Of a stretch of DNA of 64,000 nucleotides, positions 8,619 through 18,652 are shown piece by piece. Where the stretch lies: NCBI RefSeq assembly GCF_000305785.2, contig NC_018868.3:3952270-4016269 (forward strand), written 5' to 3'. The notes beneath the pieces are model-generated. The model did not search any database, was not told where the DNA came from, and saw only the letters and a program-made list of their open reading frames with translations. The DNA is from Simiduia agarivorans SA1 = DSM 21679. GTDB lineage: Bacteria; Pseudomonadota; Gammaproteobacteria; Pseudomonadales; Cellvibrionaceae. Position 1 is the first letter of the stretch. Every line of letters begins with the position of its first letter. Made by a program: the position numbers and the translations under genes.

Positions 8619-9026
8619 ATGCCCGCATTGCTGATTTTTATCCTCTTTCCGCTGCTCGAACTCTGGCTGATGATTCAGGTAGGGGGCGCGATCGGGGCGC
8701 TGACCACCGTTTTACTGGTGGTATTCACGGCTCTGCTGGGGCTGACCTTGCTCCGCATTCAGGGCTTGTCGGCGCTGCTGCGCGCCCAGGCCCGGATGCA
8801 GGCGGGTGAGGCGCCGGTTGAGGAGCTGGTGCAGGGCGTATTCCTGGCCGCTGGCGGCTTATTGTTGCTGGTGCCCGGCTTTATCACCGATTTCCTGGGT
8901 TTCCTGTGCCTTACGCCGGGCATACGCCAGGGGCTGGTGGCCTTGTTCCTGCGCCGCAGCCGGGGCTTCCGGCCAGCGCAAAAGCCCAACCCCGATGTCA
9001 TTGAAGGCGAATTCCGGCGCGAATAA
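8619..9026 (+). CDS. fxsA: FxsA family membrane protein
   Basis: A 135-residue inner-membrane protein with two pairs of hydrophobic helices (LLIFILFPLLELWLMIQVG, GALTTVLLVVFTALLGLTLL; then VFLAAGGLLLLVPGFITDFLGFL). The motifs LVPGFITDFLGFLCL and LTPGIR are diagnostic of FxsA, which in E. coli relieves exclusion of phage T7 when overproduced. AAGGAG precedes ATG 8619. Position just upstream of groSL is a common gammaproteobacterial arrangement. The physiological role is unclear. Confidence 0.92.
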   Translation: MPALLIFILFPLLELWLMIQVGGAIGALTTVLLVVFTALLGLTLLRIQGLSALLRAQARMQAGEAPVEELVQGVFLAAGGLLLLVPGFITDFLGFLCLTPGIRQGLVALFLRRSRGFRPAQKPNPDVIEGEFRRE

Positions 9027-9103
9027 TTTTGCTGGTTGGCTGTTGAAATCGCGCCAGCCATCCCCATTTACCCTTCACAGTTTAAAAACGGCTGCAGGCA
9101 GGC

Positions 9104-9131
9104 CTTGAAATGTGGTGACCACGCCCTATTT
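9104..9131 (+). promoter_or_regulatory. Sigma-32-type heat-shock promoter of groSL
   Basis: CTTGAAA at 9104-9110 matches the sigma-32 -35 element. CCCTATTT at 9124-9131 resembles the -10 consensus CCCCATnT, with a 13-bp spacer. The pair lies about 60 bp upstream of groS. No CIRCE inverted repeat was seen, so control is probably by RpoH. Confidence 0.8.
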
Positions 9132-9193
9132 CTGGTGCACGCCTCAGGCGGTAAATCACTATTGTTTAGCAACGCTAAATTGGAGAAACATCC

Positions 9194-9487
9194 ATGAAAA
9201 TCCGTCCTTTGAATGACCGTGTTGTGGTTCGTCGCAAGGAAGAAGAAGCCAAATCAGCCGGTGGCATCCTGTTGGCTGGTTCAGCCAAAGAAAAGCCCAA
9301 TCAGGGCGAAGTGGTAGCCGTAGGCACCGGTAAAGTTCTGGACAATGGCGATGTGCGCGCACCTGCCGTGAAGGTGGGCGACAAGGTGGTATTCGGCCGC
9401 TATGCCGACAGCAACACCCTCAAGGTGGACGGCGAAGAGCTGATCATCATGAGCGAAGGCGAAATCTACGGTGTACTGGAAGACTGA
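9194..9487 (+). CDS. groS: Co-chaperonin GroES
   Basis: The 97-residue co-chaperonin caps the GroEL folding chamber. It has the full family pattern: [18 protein letters not shown], the mobile loop with the SAGGILL anchor, and the C-terminal [16 protein letters not shown] 9194 follows TTGGAGA. groL follows 52 bp later, and a sigma-32-type promoter precedes it. Confidence 0.98.
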   Translation: MKIRPLNDRVVVRRKEEEAKSAGGILLAGSAKEKPNQGEVVAVGTGKVLDNGDVRAPAVKVGDKVVFGRYADSNTLKVDGEELIIMSEGEIYGVLED

Positions 9488-9527
9488 GTCCCGGTCACCC
9501 CACCTGAAACACAGTGAATTGAATTGA

Positions 9528-11180
<1,653 letters not shown>

Positions 11181-11190
11181 GTGCCGAGTA

Positions 11191-11217
11191 ACTAGCAACT
11201 AGTTACTAGTTGCTAGT
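11191..11217. repeat. Perfect palindrome rich in CTAG after groL
   Basis: ACTAGCAACTAG (11191-11202) and CTAGTTGCTAGT (11206-11217) are exact reverse complements separated by TTA. It lies 10 bp after the groL stop, between groL and its partial copy. CTAG, normally scarce in enterobacterial-type genomes, occurs four times. No T-run follows; it could be a hairpin that stabilises mRNA or a member of the CTAG-rich repeat type also seen after ycgN. Confidence 0.85.
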
Positions 11218-11236
11218 AAAAGCAAAAAACGCGCTG

Positions 11237-12007
11237 CGACCGCGGCTACCTGTCTCCCTACTTCATCAACAACCAGGACAGCATGGTTGCCGAGCACGAG
11301 CACCCCTTCCTGCTGTTGGTTGACAAGAAAATCTCCAACATCCGCGAACTGCTGCCCGTACTGGAAGCGGTTGCCAAAGCCGGCAAGCCACTGATCATCG
11401 TGGCCGAAGACGTGGAAGGCGAAGCCCTGGCCACGCTGGTAGTGAACAACATGCGCGGTATCGTGAAAGTGGCCGCCTGTAAGGCACCGGGTTTCGGTGA
11501 CCGTCGCAAGGCCATGCTGCAGGACATCGCCATTCTGACCGGCGCCACTGTGATTTCTGAAGAAGTGGGCCTGGATCTGGAAAGCACGACTCTGGAGCAC
11601 CTGGGTACCGCCAAGCGCGTGACCTTGTCCAAGGAGAACACCACCATCGTTGATGGCGCTGGCAACCCTGACGACATCAAAGCGCGTGTTCAGCAGATCC
11701 GCGTACAGATCGAAGAAACTTCTTCCGATTACGACCGCGAGAAGCTGCAAGAGCGCGTAGCCAAGCTGGCCGGCGGTGTTGCGGTAATCAAGGTTGGCGC
11801 TGCCACCGAAGTGGAAATGAAAGAGAAGAAGGCCCGCGTTGAAGACGCCCTGCACGCGACCCGTGCCGCGGTGGAAGAAGGCGTGGTGCCTGGCGGCGGT
11901 ACTGCATTGCTGCGCGCTGTGGCGGCTATTGCCGACCTGAAAGGCGACAATGCCGAGCAGACGGCTGGTATCAACCTGGCCCGTCGCGCCATGGAAGCAC
12001 CTCTGCG
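11237..12007 (+). pseudogene. Partial tandem copy of groL (codons about 196-451)
   Basis: Positions 11237-12007 repeat 10124-10894 at a constant offset of 1113 bp. I saw no mismatch by eye, and reading frames on both strands translate identically. The copy lacks the first 195 and last 95 codons, has no ribosome site, and its frame runs on into unrelated sequence until a stop near 12089. It is therefore a non-functional fragment. It is flanked on the left by a CTAG palindrome and on the right by a long inverted repeat. Confidence 0.9.
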
Positions 12008-12023
12008 CCGGCGTTTTTTTGTT

Positions 12024-12114
12024 GGAGCGGCGGGGCGGCCATCCGCTTCCCAGCCGCGAAGGAAGTGGCACCATACTCTTCGCGGCTAAGAAGCGGATGG
12101 CCGCCCCGCGCTCC
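12024..12114. repeat. Long imperfect inverted repeat, dispersed family
   Basis: The left arm starts GGAGCGGCGGGGCGGCCATC and the right arm ends GATGGCCGCCCCGCGCTCC; arms of about 36 bp also pair CAGCCGCGAA with TTCGCGGCT. It begins 17 bp after the groL fragment and ends 12 bp before the stop of the Nudix gene. A half copy of the left arm occurs at 40274-40305, so this is a dispersed family. It may act as a bidirectional hairpin. Confidence 0.85.
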
Positions 12115-12125
12115 CACAAGGTGCC

Positions 12126-12839
12126 CTACACTGTAAACACAAACCCCTGTTCCATAAGCTCTTCATACACCGCCGGATCAAACCGGTACAGGGTGGCGGC
12201 GCGATGGGCAACGCCCTGCTGTTTTTCATTGCAGCTCACCAGCAAATTCATTTTTGTCATCTTGCGGCGGAAGTTGGGCTTGTCTAAATTCACATCCAGA
12301 ATACCTTCATACAATTCCTGTAATTGCAGCAAAGTGAATTTCTCTGGCAATAAATTAAACCCGATAGGTTCGTGGCGGATTTTGTGGCGCAGGAAATCCA
12401 GACCGAAATCGACAATCTCCTGATGGTCAAAAATCAGCTCGGGCAAATCTTTGATATCGAACCAACCCACGGCAGAGGCGCGCTCGCCGGGCGCGATGGC
12501 ACAGCTTTCGGGGCGCACAAGCGCGTAATAGGCAATGGTAATCACCCGCTCATTCGGTGCCCGGTCCACCCGGCCAAACGCACGCAATTGTTCCAAATAG
12601 AGGTCACGCGCGCCGGTAAGTTCGTGCAAGGCCTGTGCTGCGGCGCTGTCCAGGTCTTGTTGCAGGCCCACGCGCCCACCCGGCAATCCCCATTGGCCTT
12701 TACTTTCGCCCACTGCGTGTTTGACCAATAACAACTGTAATTTACGGTCGTCCAGACCGAAGATCACGTTGTCGATCGTCACTTCCTGCAGTACGCCCTT
12801 GTGCTTTTGGGGACTGGTCACACTCGCCTCGCTTGTCAT
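12126..12839 (-). CDS. Nudix-domain transcriptional regulator (NrtR-like)
   Basis: A 237-residue protein with an N-terminal Nudix fold (about residues 18-140; VTIDNVIFGLDDRKLQLLLV, GQWGLPGGRVG) and a C-terminal winged-helix region (residues 160-237; FTLLQLQELYEGIL, DKPNFRRKMTKMNLLV). The Nudix box lacks the REUxEE catalytic core: AAAQALHELTGA stands in its place. Such proteins are ligand-sensing repressors (NrtR for NAD metabolism, or sugar-responsive relatives). No NAD or sugar genes lie beside it, so the regulon is unknown. A divergent gene starts 101 bp away. Confidence 0.85.
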   Translation of the reverse strand: MTSEASVTSPQKHKGVLQEVTIDNVIFGLDDRKLQLLLVKHAVGESKGQWGLPGGRVGLQQDLDSAAAQALHELTGARDLYLEQLRAFGRVDRAPNERVITIAYYALVRPESCAIAPGERASAVGWFDIKDLPELIFDHQEIVDFGLDFLRHKIRHEPIGFNLLPEKFTLLQLQELYEGILDVNLDKPNFRRKMTKMNLLVSCNEKQQGVAHRAATLYRFDPAVYEELMEQGFVFTV

Positions 12840-12940
12840 TTGTGTTATGCGGGTAGATTAACCTGATCAGACCAAAATTGGGAGCTGTGAACTTTTACGG
12901 GTTTTCTGGCTCTAACTGGGCATCATAAAAAGGTTATACC

Positions 12941-13636
12941 GTGTCAGAGCTTAGTTGGGATTGTGCGATTAATGCGACGGCGTTGGATCAGTACCTGCGC
13001 CAGATCCCATCGCGCCCGCAAGGTCGCTACGGGTTTTGGCTGTTGGGTGTTGTGGTGGTGCTGGCGTGCCTGGTGTTTATTCAGGTGCCTGACTATGCGG
13101 GCGGCAGGGTAGCGGCTCAACCACTCGCATTGGTATTGGTTCAGCCTGCCCCCCCTACAGAGCCATCCCGCCCGCTGAATCCTATTCCCCCACCTGCTGT
13201 GGCGCCGTCTGTGCCATCTGTGCCCGAGACCCCGACCAGCGCAGAAACCGAGGTGCCGCCCGTTTTGAATCCGGCAGCGGCAGTACCGGCGCTGAGTTTG
13301 TCTGAAACCCGGGCGCGCCTGATGCAGGACTATCAGCGCGAGCTGCAGGATACTACTATTGAACTGACAGGCAATGGCGCCACCGTAATGGACAGCGGGT
13401 TGCGCCAAAAGCTGAATGCCATTGCTGCGGCGCCCATGCGGAGTACCGAGACTGTGTCTACGTTACCGGATGCCATGGGGCAAACCCAAGTAGAATTCGG
13501 CGATCACTGTTTTGTCACCTCCGAGCTGGATAATCAGGCCATGCGCGGCATGAAAAACTGGTGGGTGGGGCTGTGCGGCAAAGCGGCCAAATCCGAGATT
13601 TCTCTCGAGGGCATCAAAGTGCTCGGCGCACCCTGA
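12941..13636 (+). CDS. Hypothetical membrane-anchored protein with Pro-rich linker
   Basis: I do not recognise this 231-residue protein. It has a short cytoplasmic start, one membrane helix at about residues 28-46 (GFWLLGVVVVLACLVFIQV), a proline-rich linker at about 65-110, and a periplasmic C-terminal domain with two cysteines (DHCFVTSELD and WWVGLCGKA) that could form a disulfide. The layout resembles small TonB-like or envelope proteins, but no family motif is seen. GTG at 12941 is the apparent start; no strong ribosome site. Confidence 0.6.
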   Translation: MSELSWDCAINATALDQYLRQIPSRPQGRYGFWLLGVVVVLACLVFIQVPDYAGGRVAAQPLALVLVQPAPPTEPSRPLNPIPPPAVAPSVPSVPETPTSAETEVPPVLNPAAAVPALSLSETRARLMQDYQRELQDTTIELTGNGATVMDSGLRQKLNAIAAAPMRSTETVSTLPDAMGQTQVEFGDHCFVTSELDNQAMRGMKNWWVGLCGKAAKSEISLEGIKVLGAP

Positions 13637-13703
13637 GGCCGGGGTTTGCAGTTTATCTTGGAGCCAAGCAAAATACGGGCATCCAACACTGGGCCTGAGC
13701 TAA

Positions 13704-15386
13704 ATGCCGTATTCCCGCGTGAGCAATTACCTGTTTGTAGCGTTACTGGTTTCCACGCTGGGGCAGCACTCCCTGGCCAACGAGGCCAACCCGCCCGAAA
13801 CACCCATAGAGCAATCCTCCGCTCCGGCATCTGAAGTGCCGGACGATGCGGTCACATCGACGCCGGAATCCGTTGAGCAGGGCGAGACCACCGGCGCGCA
13901 CAGCGTTGACGACCCGCGGCCGGACACCGTCGTCGACTCTGCCCCAGCGGCGAAACCCAAGCCGAAATCCACGCCAAAACCCAAGCCAAAAAGCCCTGAG
14001 CAAGACAGTGCTGTCGCCCAGAGTGATTCAACGGGTATCGCACCGGTTCCGCCAACCGCCTCCGCGCAACCGGATGCGTTGGTGCAAGACCAGGCAGAAA
14101 GCCGCGCCTCGGCTGGCGCTTCTGCCGAGGTGTCAGCCGACGAAGCCACACTGCCAAAAGCGGAAAACGTCAATTTGCGGGAAGTGGTGGCTGAAGCCGC
14201 TGAAAACAGCGTGTTACCGCCAGCACTGCCCGATGACGATGATGATCTGGCAGACGATGAACCGCCTGTGGCTGAAACCCAACCATTGATCAGCGCGGAA
14301 CCGGTGGGTAAAAAACCGAACAGCTCGCGCACCTTGTTGGGTGTGGAAGTGCCTGCATCCACTACGACCCGTCTGGGTTGGACACCGTCCAAATCCTTTG
14401 CCGGCATGGCCGTGGATACGCCGGTGCTGGTGGTCAATGGCGCTTGGGACGGACCCACCTTGTGTCTCACGGCGGCAGTGCACGGCGACGAGTTGAATGG
14501 CATCGAAATGGTCCGGCGGGTGATGTATGACCTCGATCCCACCAAATTGCATGGCATGGTGGTGGGCGTACCGATAGTGAATCTGCTCGGCTTTTCCCGC
14601 AATTCCCGCTACCTGCCCGATCGCCGCGACCTCAACCGGTATTTTCCGGGTAATTCCCGCGGCAGTGTGGCTTCGCGTCTCGCGCACGCGTTTTTCAATG
14701 ATGTGATCCTGCACTGCAATGCCTTGGTGGATCTGCACACCGGCTCGTTTTACCGCACCAATATTCCGCAGCTGCGCGCGGATATGCGCAACAACATGGT
14801 GGCAGATTTTACCAACATGTTCGGTAGCATTCCGGTGCTCAACACCCGCGGTAACCGGAATTCATTGCGGGCCGCCGCGGTGCGCGCCGGTATTCCTGCT
14901 GTGACGTTGGAAGCCGGTGAACCGATGCGCATGCAAACCGATGTGGTGGAAGAGGGGGTGCGAGCGATTAAAACCCTGATGGAAAAAAACGGCATGTACC
15001 CCAGTTTCAGCTTGTGGGCTAAGCCGAGCCCCGCGTTTTATCGCTCCAGCTGGGTGCGGGCAAATGGCTCGGGCATTCTGTTCAGCAAGGTGGCACTGGG
15101 CGATAAGGTCCGCGAAGGGCAGGTATTAGGCGAGGTGATCAATCCGATCACCAATGAAAAGAAAAAAGTGGTGTCCAAGTACAACGGCCGGGTACTTGGT
15201 ATGGCGCTGGATCAATTTGTATTACCGGGCTTTGCGGCCTATCACATCGGTATCCTGGCGCCGCGCGATAAACTCAGCGATCCCACAGAAGAAGATGAAG
15301 CGCTGATTGATGAAGATTACAAACCGGAGCTGCTTGACCAACCCAAGCCCATGACGCCGGAAGAAGAAGGATTCGACGATGAATAA
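13704..15386 (+). CDS. M14/AstE-AspA-type zinc hydrolase, secreted
   Basis: A 560-residue protein with a signal peptide (YLFVALLVSTLGQHSLA), a long acidic Pro/Ala/Ser-rich low-complexity region to about residue 200, then a succinylglutamate desuccinylase/aspartoacylase-type M14 domain. Zinc-binding HGDELNGIE (about 260-268), DLNRYFPG, and DLHTG (third ligand about His345) are visible. The C-terminus has a lipoyl-like beta region (GDKVREGQVLGEVINP). The substrate is unknown; small acyl-amino acids or peptides are the family theme. Its last 8 bp overlap the start of the phosphatase gene, implying coupled translation. Confidence 0.82.
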   Translation: MPYSRVSNYLFVALLVSTLGQHSLANEANPPETPIEQSSAPASEVPDDAVTSTPESVEQGETTGAHSVDDPRPDTVVDSAPAAKPKPKSTPKPKPKSPEQDSAVAQSDSTGIAPVPPTASAQPDALVQDQAESRASAGASAEVSADEATLPKAENVNLREVVAEAAENSVLPPALPDDDDDLADDEPPVAETQPLISAEPVGKKPNSSRTLLGVEVPASTTTRLGWTPSKSFAGMAVDTPVLVVNGAWDGPTLCLTAAVHGDELNGIEMVRRVMYDLDPTKLHGMVVGVPIVNLLGFSRNSRYLPDRRDLNRYFPGNSRGSVASRLAHAFFNDVILHCNALVDLHTGSFYRTNIPQLRADMRNNMVADFTNMFGSIPVLNTRGNRNSLRAAAVRAGIPAVTLEAGEPMRMQTDVVEEGVRAIKTLMEKNGMYPSFSLWAKPSPAFYRSSWVRANGSGILFSKVALGDKVREGQVLGEVINPITNEKKKVVSKYNGRVLGMALDQFVLPGFAAYHIGILAPRDKLSDPTEEDEALIDEDYKPELLDQPKPMTPEEEGFDDE

Positions 15387-16848
15387 AATCGGTTTGACGG
15401 CGCTGCTGTTGTGCGCCCCCATTGCCCTGGCAAACGAGTCTCCGGCGCAGTGGTATGCCGATGGCGAAGCCGAATTGGCGCAGGCGCTGGCCATGCAGCC
15501 CAACACGGCAAAAGCCCGGAATGTCATTTTGTTTGTGGGCGACGGCATGGGCATTTCAACGCTCACCGCGACCCGGATATACGATGGCCAACGCCAGGGC
15601 AAAGCCGGTGAAGAGCATCGTCTGGCGTGGGAAAGCCTGCCTTATGTGGCGCTGTCAAAAACCTACAACACCAATTTGCAGACACCCGATTCGGCCGGCA
15701 CCATGAGCGCCATGATGACCGGCATCAAAACCGGTTTCAGCCTGATCTCCGTTAATCAGAACACGCGTCTGGGCGATTGTGCGAGCAGCCGGGGCAACGA
15801 AGTGCCTACCTTATTGCAGCAGGCGCAAGCCCAGGGCCTGGCGACCGGGGTGGTGTCCACCGCCCGCCTGACCCATGCCACGCCGGCAGCCACTTATGCC
15901 CACGCCGCCGACCGTGGCTGGGAGTCGGATGCCGATATGCCGGAGTCAGCCAGGCGATTGGGGTGTCGCGATATTGCCAGTCAGATGATGACGGCGGGGC
16001 TCGATGTGATGTTGGGCGGCGGCAAGCGCAGTTTTGTGCCTGTGTCTGCGGGCGGTAAACGCACGGATGGTCGTGATCTCGTGCAGGAATGGAAAACGTC
16101 CGCCAGGGGACGTTTTGTGCAAACAGCCGAAGAGCTCAACCGGGCCGATCAGGACTCGCCTTTACTGGGACTTTTCAGTGATTCCCACATGGCATATGAG
16201 TTGGACCGCACAGCCGGCCAACCGTCGCTGTCAGAAATGACCCGTCAGGCCATCACCCGGCTGCAGAAAAAACCGGCGGGATTTTTCCTGATGGTGGAAG
16301 GCGGGCGTATCGATCACGCCCACCATGCGGGCAACGCGGCCAGGGCACTGGGCGACGGCAAAGCGCTGAGCGGCGCCGTCCAGACGGCGCTGGCGATGGT
16401 CGATCTGAAAGATACGTTGGTCATCGTGACCGCCGATCATAGCCACGTATTCACTATGGGTGGGTACTCAGTGCGCGGTAATCCCATACTCGGGCTGGTG
16501 ACAACCCCCGGGCAAAAGGGGCCTGAAGTTGCCACTGCGCTGGACGGTAAACCTTACACCACCCTCGGTTATGCCAATGGCCCGGGCTATGCGGAAAACC
16601 TGCCCATGGCACAGCGCGATGACAGCAAAGCCAAAGCCGGTCGTCACCTGCACAATAAGGTAGACACCCGACAGCTTAATTATTATCAGGAAACCTTGGT
16701 GCCGCTGGAATCGGAAACCCATGGCGGGGAAGACGTGGCGATTTTTGCCGGCGGTCCCTGGGCGCACCTGTTCCATGGCACTCACGAACAGCATTACATT
16801 TACCACGTGATGCGGCATGCGTTGGGACTCGAGGTGAAAGCAGAGTAA
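15379..16848 (+). CDS. Alkaline phosphatase (PhoA superfamily), periplasmic
   Basis: A 489-residue exported enzyme that hydrolyses phosphate monoesters. The signal peptide ends near LCAPIALA. Metal-site and catalytic motifs are present: FVGDGMG (Asp55), the nucleophile in TPDSAGTMSAMMTG (Ser105), EGGRIDHAHHAGN, and VTADHSH near the C-terminus, followed by SETHGGEDV. It starts inside the last codons of the upstream M14 hydrolase gene, so the two are co-translated. No Pho box was identified. Confidence 0.92.
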   Translation: MNKIGLTALLLCAPIALANESPAQWYADGEAELAQALAMQPNTAKARNVILFVGDGMGISTLTATRIYDGQRQGKAGEEHRLAWESLPYVALSKTYNTNLQTPDSAGTMSAMMTGIKTGFSLISVNQNTRLGDCASSRGNEVPTLLQQAQAQGLATGVVSTARLTHATPAATYAHAADRGWESDADMPESARRLGCRDIASQMMTAGLDVMLGGGKRSFVPVSAGGKRTDGRDLVQEWKTSARGRFVQTAEELNRADQDSPLLGLFSDSHMAYELDRTAGQPSLSEMTRQAITRLQKKPAGFFLMVEGGRIDHAHHAGNAARALGDGKALSGAVQTALAMVDLKDTLVIVTADHSHVFTMGGYSVRGNPILGLVTTPGQKGPEVATALDGKPYTTLGYANGPGYAENLPMAQRDDSKAKAGRHLHNKVDTRQLNYYQETLVPLESETHGGEDVAIFAGGPWAHLFHGTHEQHYIYHVMRHALGLEVKAE

Positions 16849-16887
16849 CGTTCATGCGGCGCCCGTGCAAAACGGGCGCGATGCGCC

Positions 16888-17550
16888 TCAGCGTTTGGTA
16901 AATAAATCCGAGAGCGCGGCTTTTTCGTCGGCACTGATTTTCGCTTCGGTGGTGAGATCGGCGACGCCGTGCACAACGCGATTGCGGCCCTCGGCCTTGG
17001 CCTGATACAAGAGTGCGTCTGTGCGCGCCACAAACGCGTCGGGCGTGTCCTGATCTTCCGACCGATAGGTATCGATGCCGATGCTGGCGGTTAAGCGCAG
17101 TTCGCCCTTTGCCAGGGGAACAGGGCTGGATTCAATCAGGCTGCGGATGCGCTCGGCGACAAATTTGCCGGTATACAAATCTGTTCCGGGTAAAATCACC
17201 ACAAATTCCTCACCCCCGTAGCGGCATGGTATGTCCAGCCTGCGCAAATTGTTAACCAGTAAATCCGCCAGGTGTTTGAGCGCGGTATTGCCCACTTCAT
17301 GCCCGTGGGTATCGTTGACCTTTTTAAAAAAATCCAGATCCACAAACATCAGGCTGGTGGGCTGTCCCTGGCGTTGGGTGCGTTCGATTTCCTGTAGCAG
17401 GGCATCCCGGAAATGGCGGCTGTTAAACAGGCCGGTGAGCGGATCGGTGCGGGCCAACTGGCGCAACATCATCAATTCATCGATGATTGGGCACTGGGTC
17501 TCGCCTACGGGGCAGTCCGGCCGGTTATCCTTCTCCACGGTTGGCTTCAT
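16888..17550 (-). CDS. Diguanylate cyclase, GGDEF domain only
   Basis: A 220-residue protein that should make cyclic di-GMP from two GTP. It has a short N-terminal region with a few Cys (PDCPVGETQCPI) and one GGDEF domain: DPLTGLFNSRHF, the metal Asp in FVDLDFFKKVND, and the active-site motif GGEEF at residues 112-116. An intact inhibitory I-site RRLD (103-106) sits five residues before it, so product feedback inhibition is expected. No sensor domain or membrane helix is seen. The two Cys near the N-terminus might bind metal or sense redox state, but this is speculative. Confidence 0.92.
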   Translation of the reverse strand: MKPTVEKDNRPDCPVGETQCPIIDELMMLRQLARTDPLTGLFNSRHFRDALLQEIERTQRQGQPTSLMFVDLDFFKKVNDTHGHEVGNTALKHLADLLVNNLRRLDIPCRYGGEEFVVILPGTDLYTGKFVAERIRSLIESSPVPLAKGELRLTASIGIDTYRSEDQDTPDAFVARTDALLYQAKAEGRNRVVHGVADLTTEAKISADEKAALSDLFTKR

Positions 17551-17722
17551 ATGAGGGGGGCTACCCAGTTTCCAGGTTCATACTATGGCGTTAAGTGTAG
17601 GCATTTATAGCGATTCATGAAAGCGTCAGGCGCCCCGACTTTTTCACGATGGCGGGTCGACAGGTTTTACTGCACACTGACGCCCTCCAGTCATGGGGAT
17701 TTTTTCTAAAAGGAGTAATGCA

Positions 17723-18304
17723 ATGCGTGTAATAAAAATTGGATTTTTACTGATGGTTGCTCTGTTGAGCACTTTGAGTCACGCAGACCCGGTCCTGAGC
17801 CGGAGTAATATGGAGAGCTACTTTGCTGCTATGCAGGCAATCAAGCCGCTCGAAACCCGCTATGCCGATGCGTTTGCCGAAATGGAGGCGCAAACAGAGA
17901 GTATGAGCCTGGCCGATGGCGGCAAGCAGTTAGCCGACATTCTGCGCTCACAGTCATTTGCCGGCGAAGTAGAGCAAGTGTTAAAAGCCAACGGCTTCAA
18001 TTCTATTGAGGCTTTCAGTGCCTACAGTGTGAAATTACTGTCCGGCCTGATGGTGCAAAGTTTTGCCGAATCCAAGCCGGAAATGGAGCAAGCCATGGCC
18101 CAGTTTGATGCCCAGGTCCAACAAATGAAGCAGGCGGGAGCCAGCCCGGACATGATCCGGCAAATGGAATCCGGCATGGCTGAGGCCAAACGCATGTTGA
18201 AAGAATACCAGTATGCTGAACACAACCTCAGTGCGGCAGACAAGGCGGCGGTGGCTCAGAATTTCGAGTGGCTGCAGGCCGAGTTCATGAAGCTGAACCC
18301 CTGA
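17723..18304 (+). CDS. Hypothetical periplasmic helical protein
   Basis: A 193-residue protein with a signal peptide (MRVIKIGFLLMVALLSTLSHA) and a mature part made almost wholly of amphipathic helices rich in Ala, Glu, Gln and Met. AAAAGGAGT precedes ATG 17723 at ideal spacing, so a longer start at 17693 is not preferred. I do not recognise the family; the helical pattern recalls DUF2059-type or periplasmic chaperone-like proteins. It stands alone, with an AT-rich 350-bp gap after it. Confidence 0.7.
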   Translation: MRVIKIGFLLMVALLSTLSHADPVLSRSNMESYFAAMQAIKPLETRYADAFAEMEAQTESMSLADGGKQLADILRSQSFAGEVEQVLKANGFNSIEAFSAYSVKLLSGLMVQSFAESKPEMEQAMAQFDAQVQQMKQAGASPDMIRQMESGMAEAKRMLKEYQYAEHNLSAADKAAVAQNFEWLQAEFMKLNP

Positions 18305-18652
18305 AGGGGCACGTGCCTGCCTGAATGGTACCATGGTGCATAATTTTTAGAGCTTGTGACTGCACCTCTCGTTGGTATCTATAACCTTTCACGTATCCGG
18401 CGCCAAAATCATGCTTTGGCGTCTAAACCATTTTGTTTGATGGTTTGACCCTGCAGTCATGCCAGGGTTATTAAAACCCCTTATTCGGACCAGAATCGAC
18501 CCTCTTATAACCCTTGGTGATTATTTTGGCCAAATTATAACCATTAATTCTCTTTCGGTTATAAAAACTGGGTTATCGTTCAGTTGCCCGCTACGTGGAT
18601 TGGGCAACGGCAAGGCCGCCGGCTCATTAGAAATCCTGCCGGAGAGAAAAAG
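18305..18652. other. Intergenic region with repeated TATAACC motifs
   Basis: No gene is seen in these 348 bp. TATAACC occurs at 18380-18386, 18506-18512 and 18536-18542, and as its reverse complement at 18557-18563. GGCACGTGCC at 18308-18317 is a perfect 10-bp palindrome. This is probably the promoter and control region of the downstream lipoprotein gene. Confidence 0.5.
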
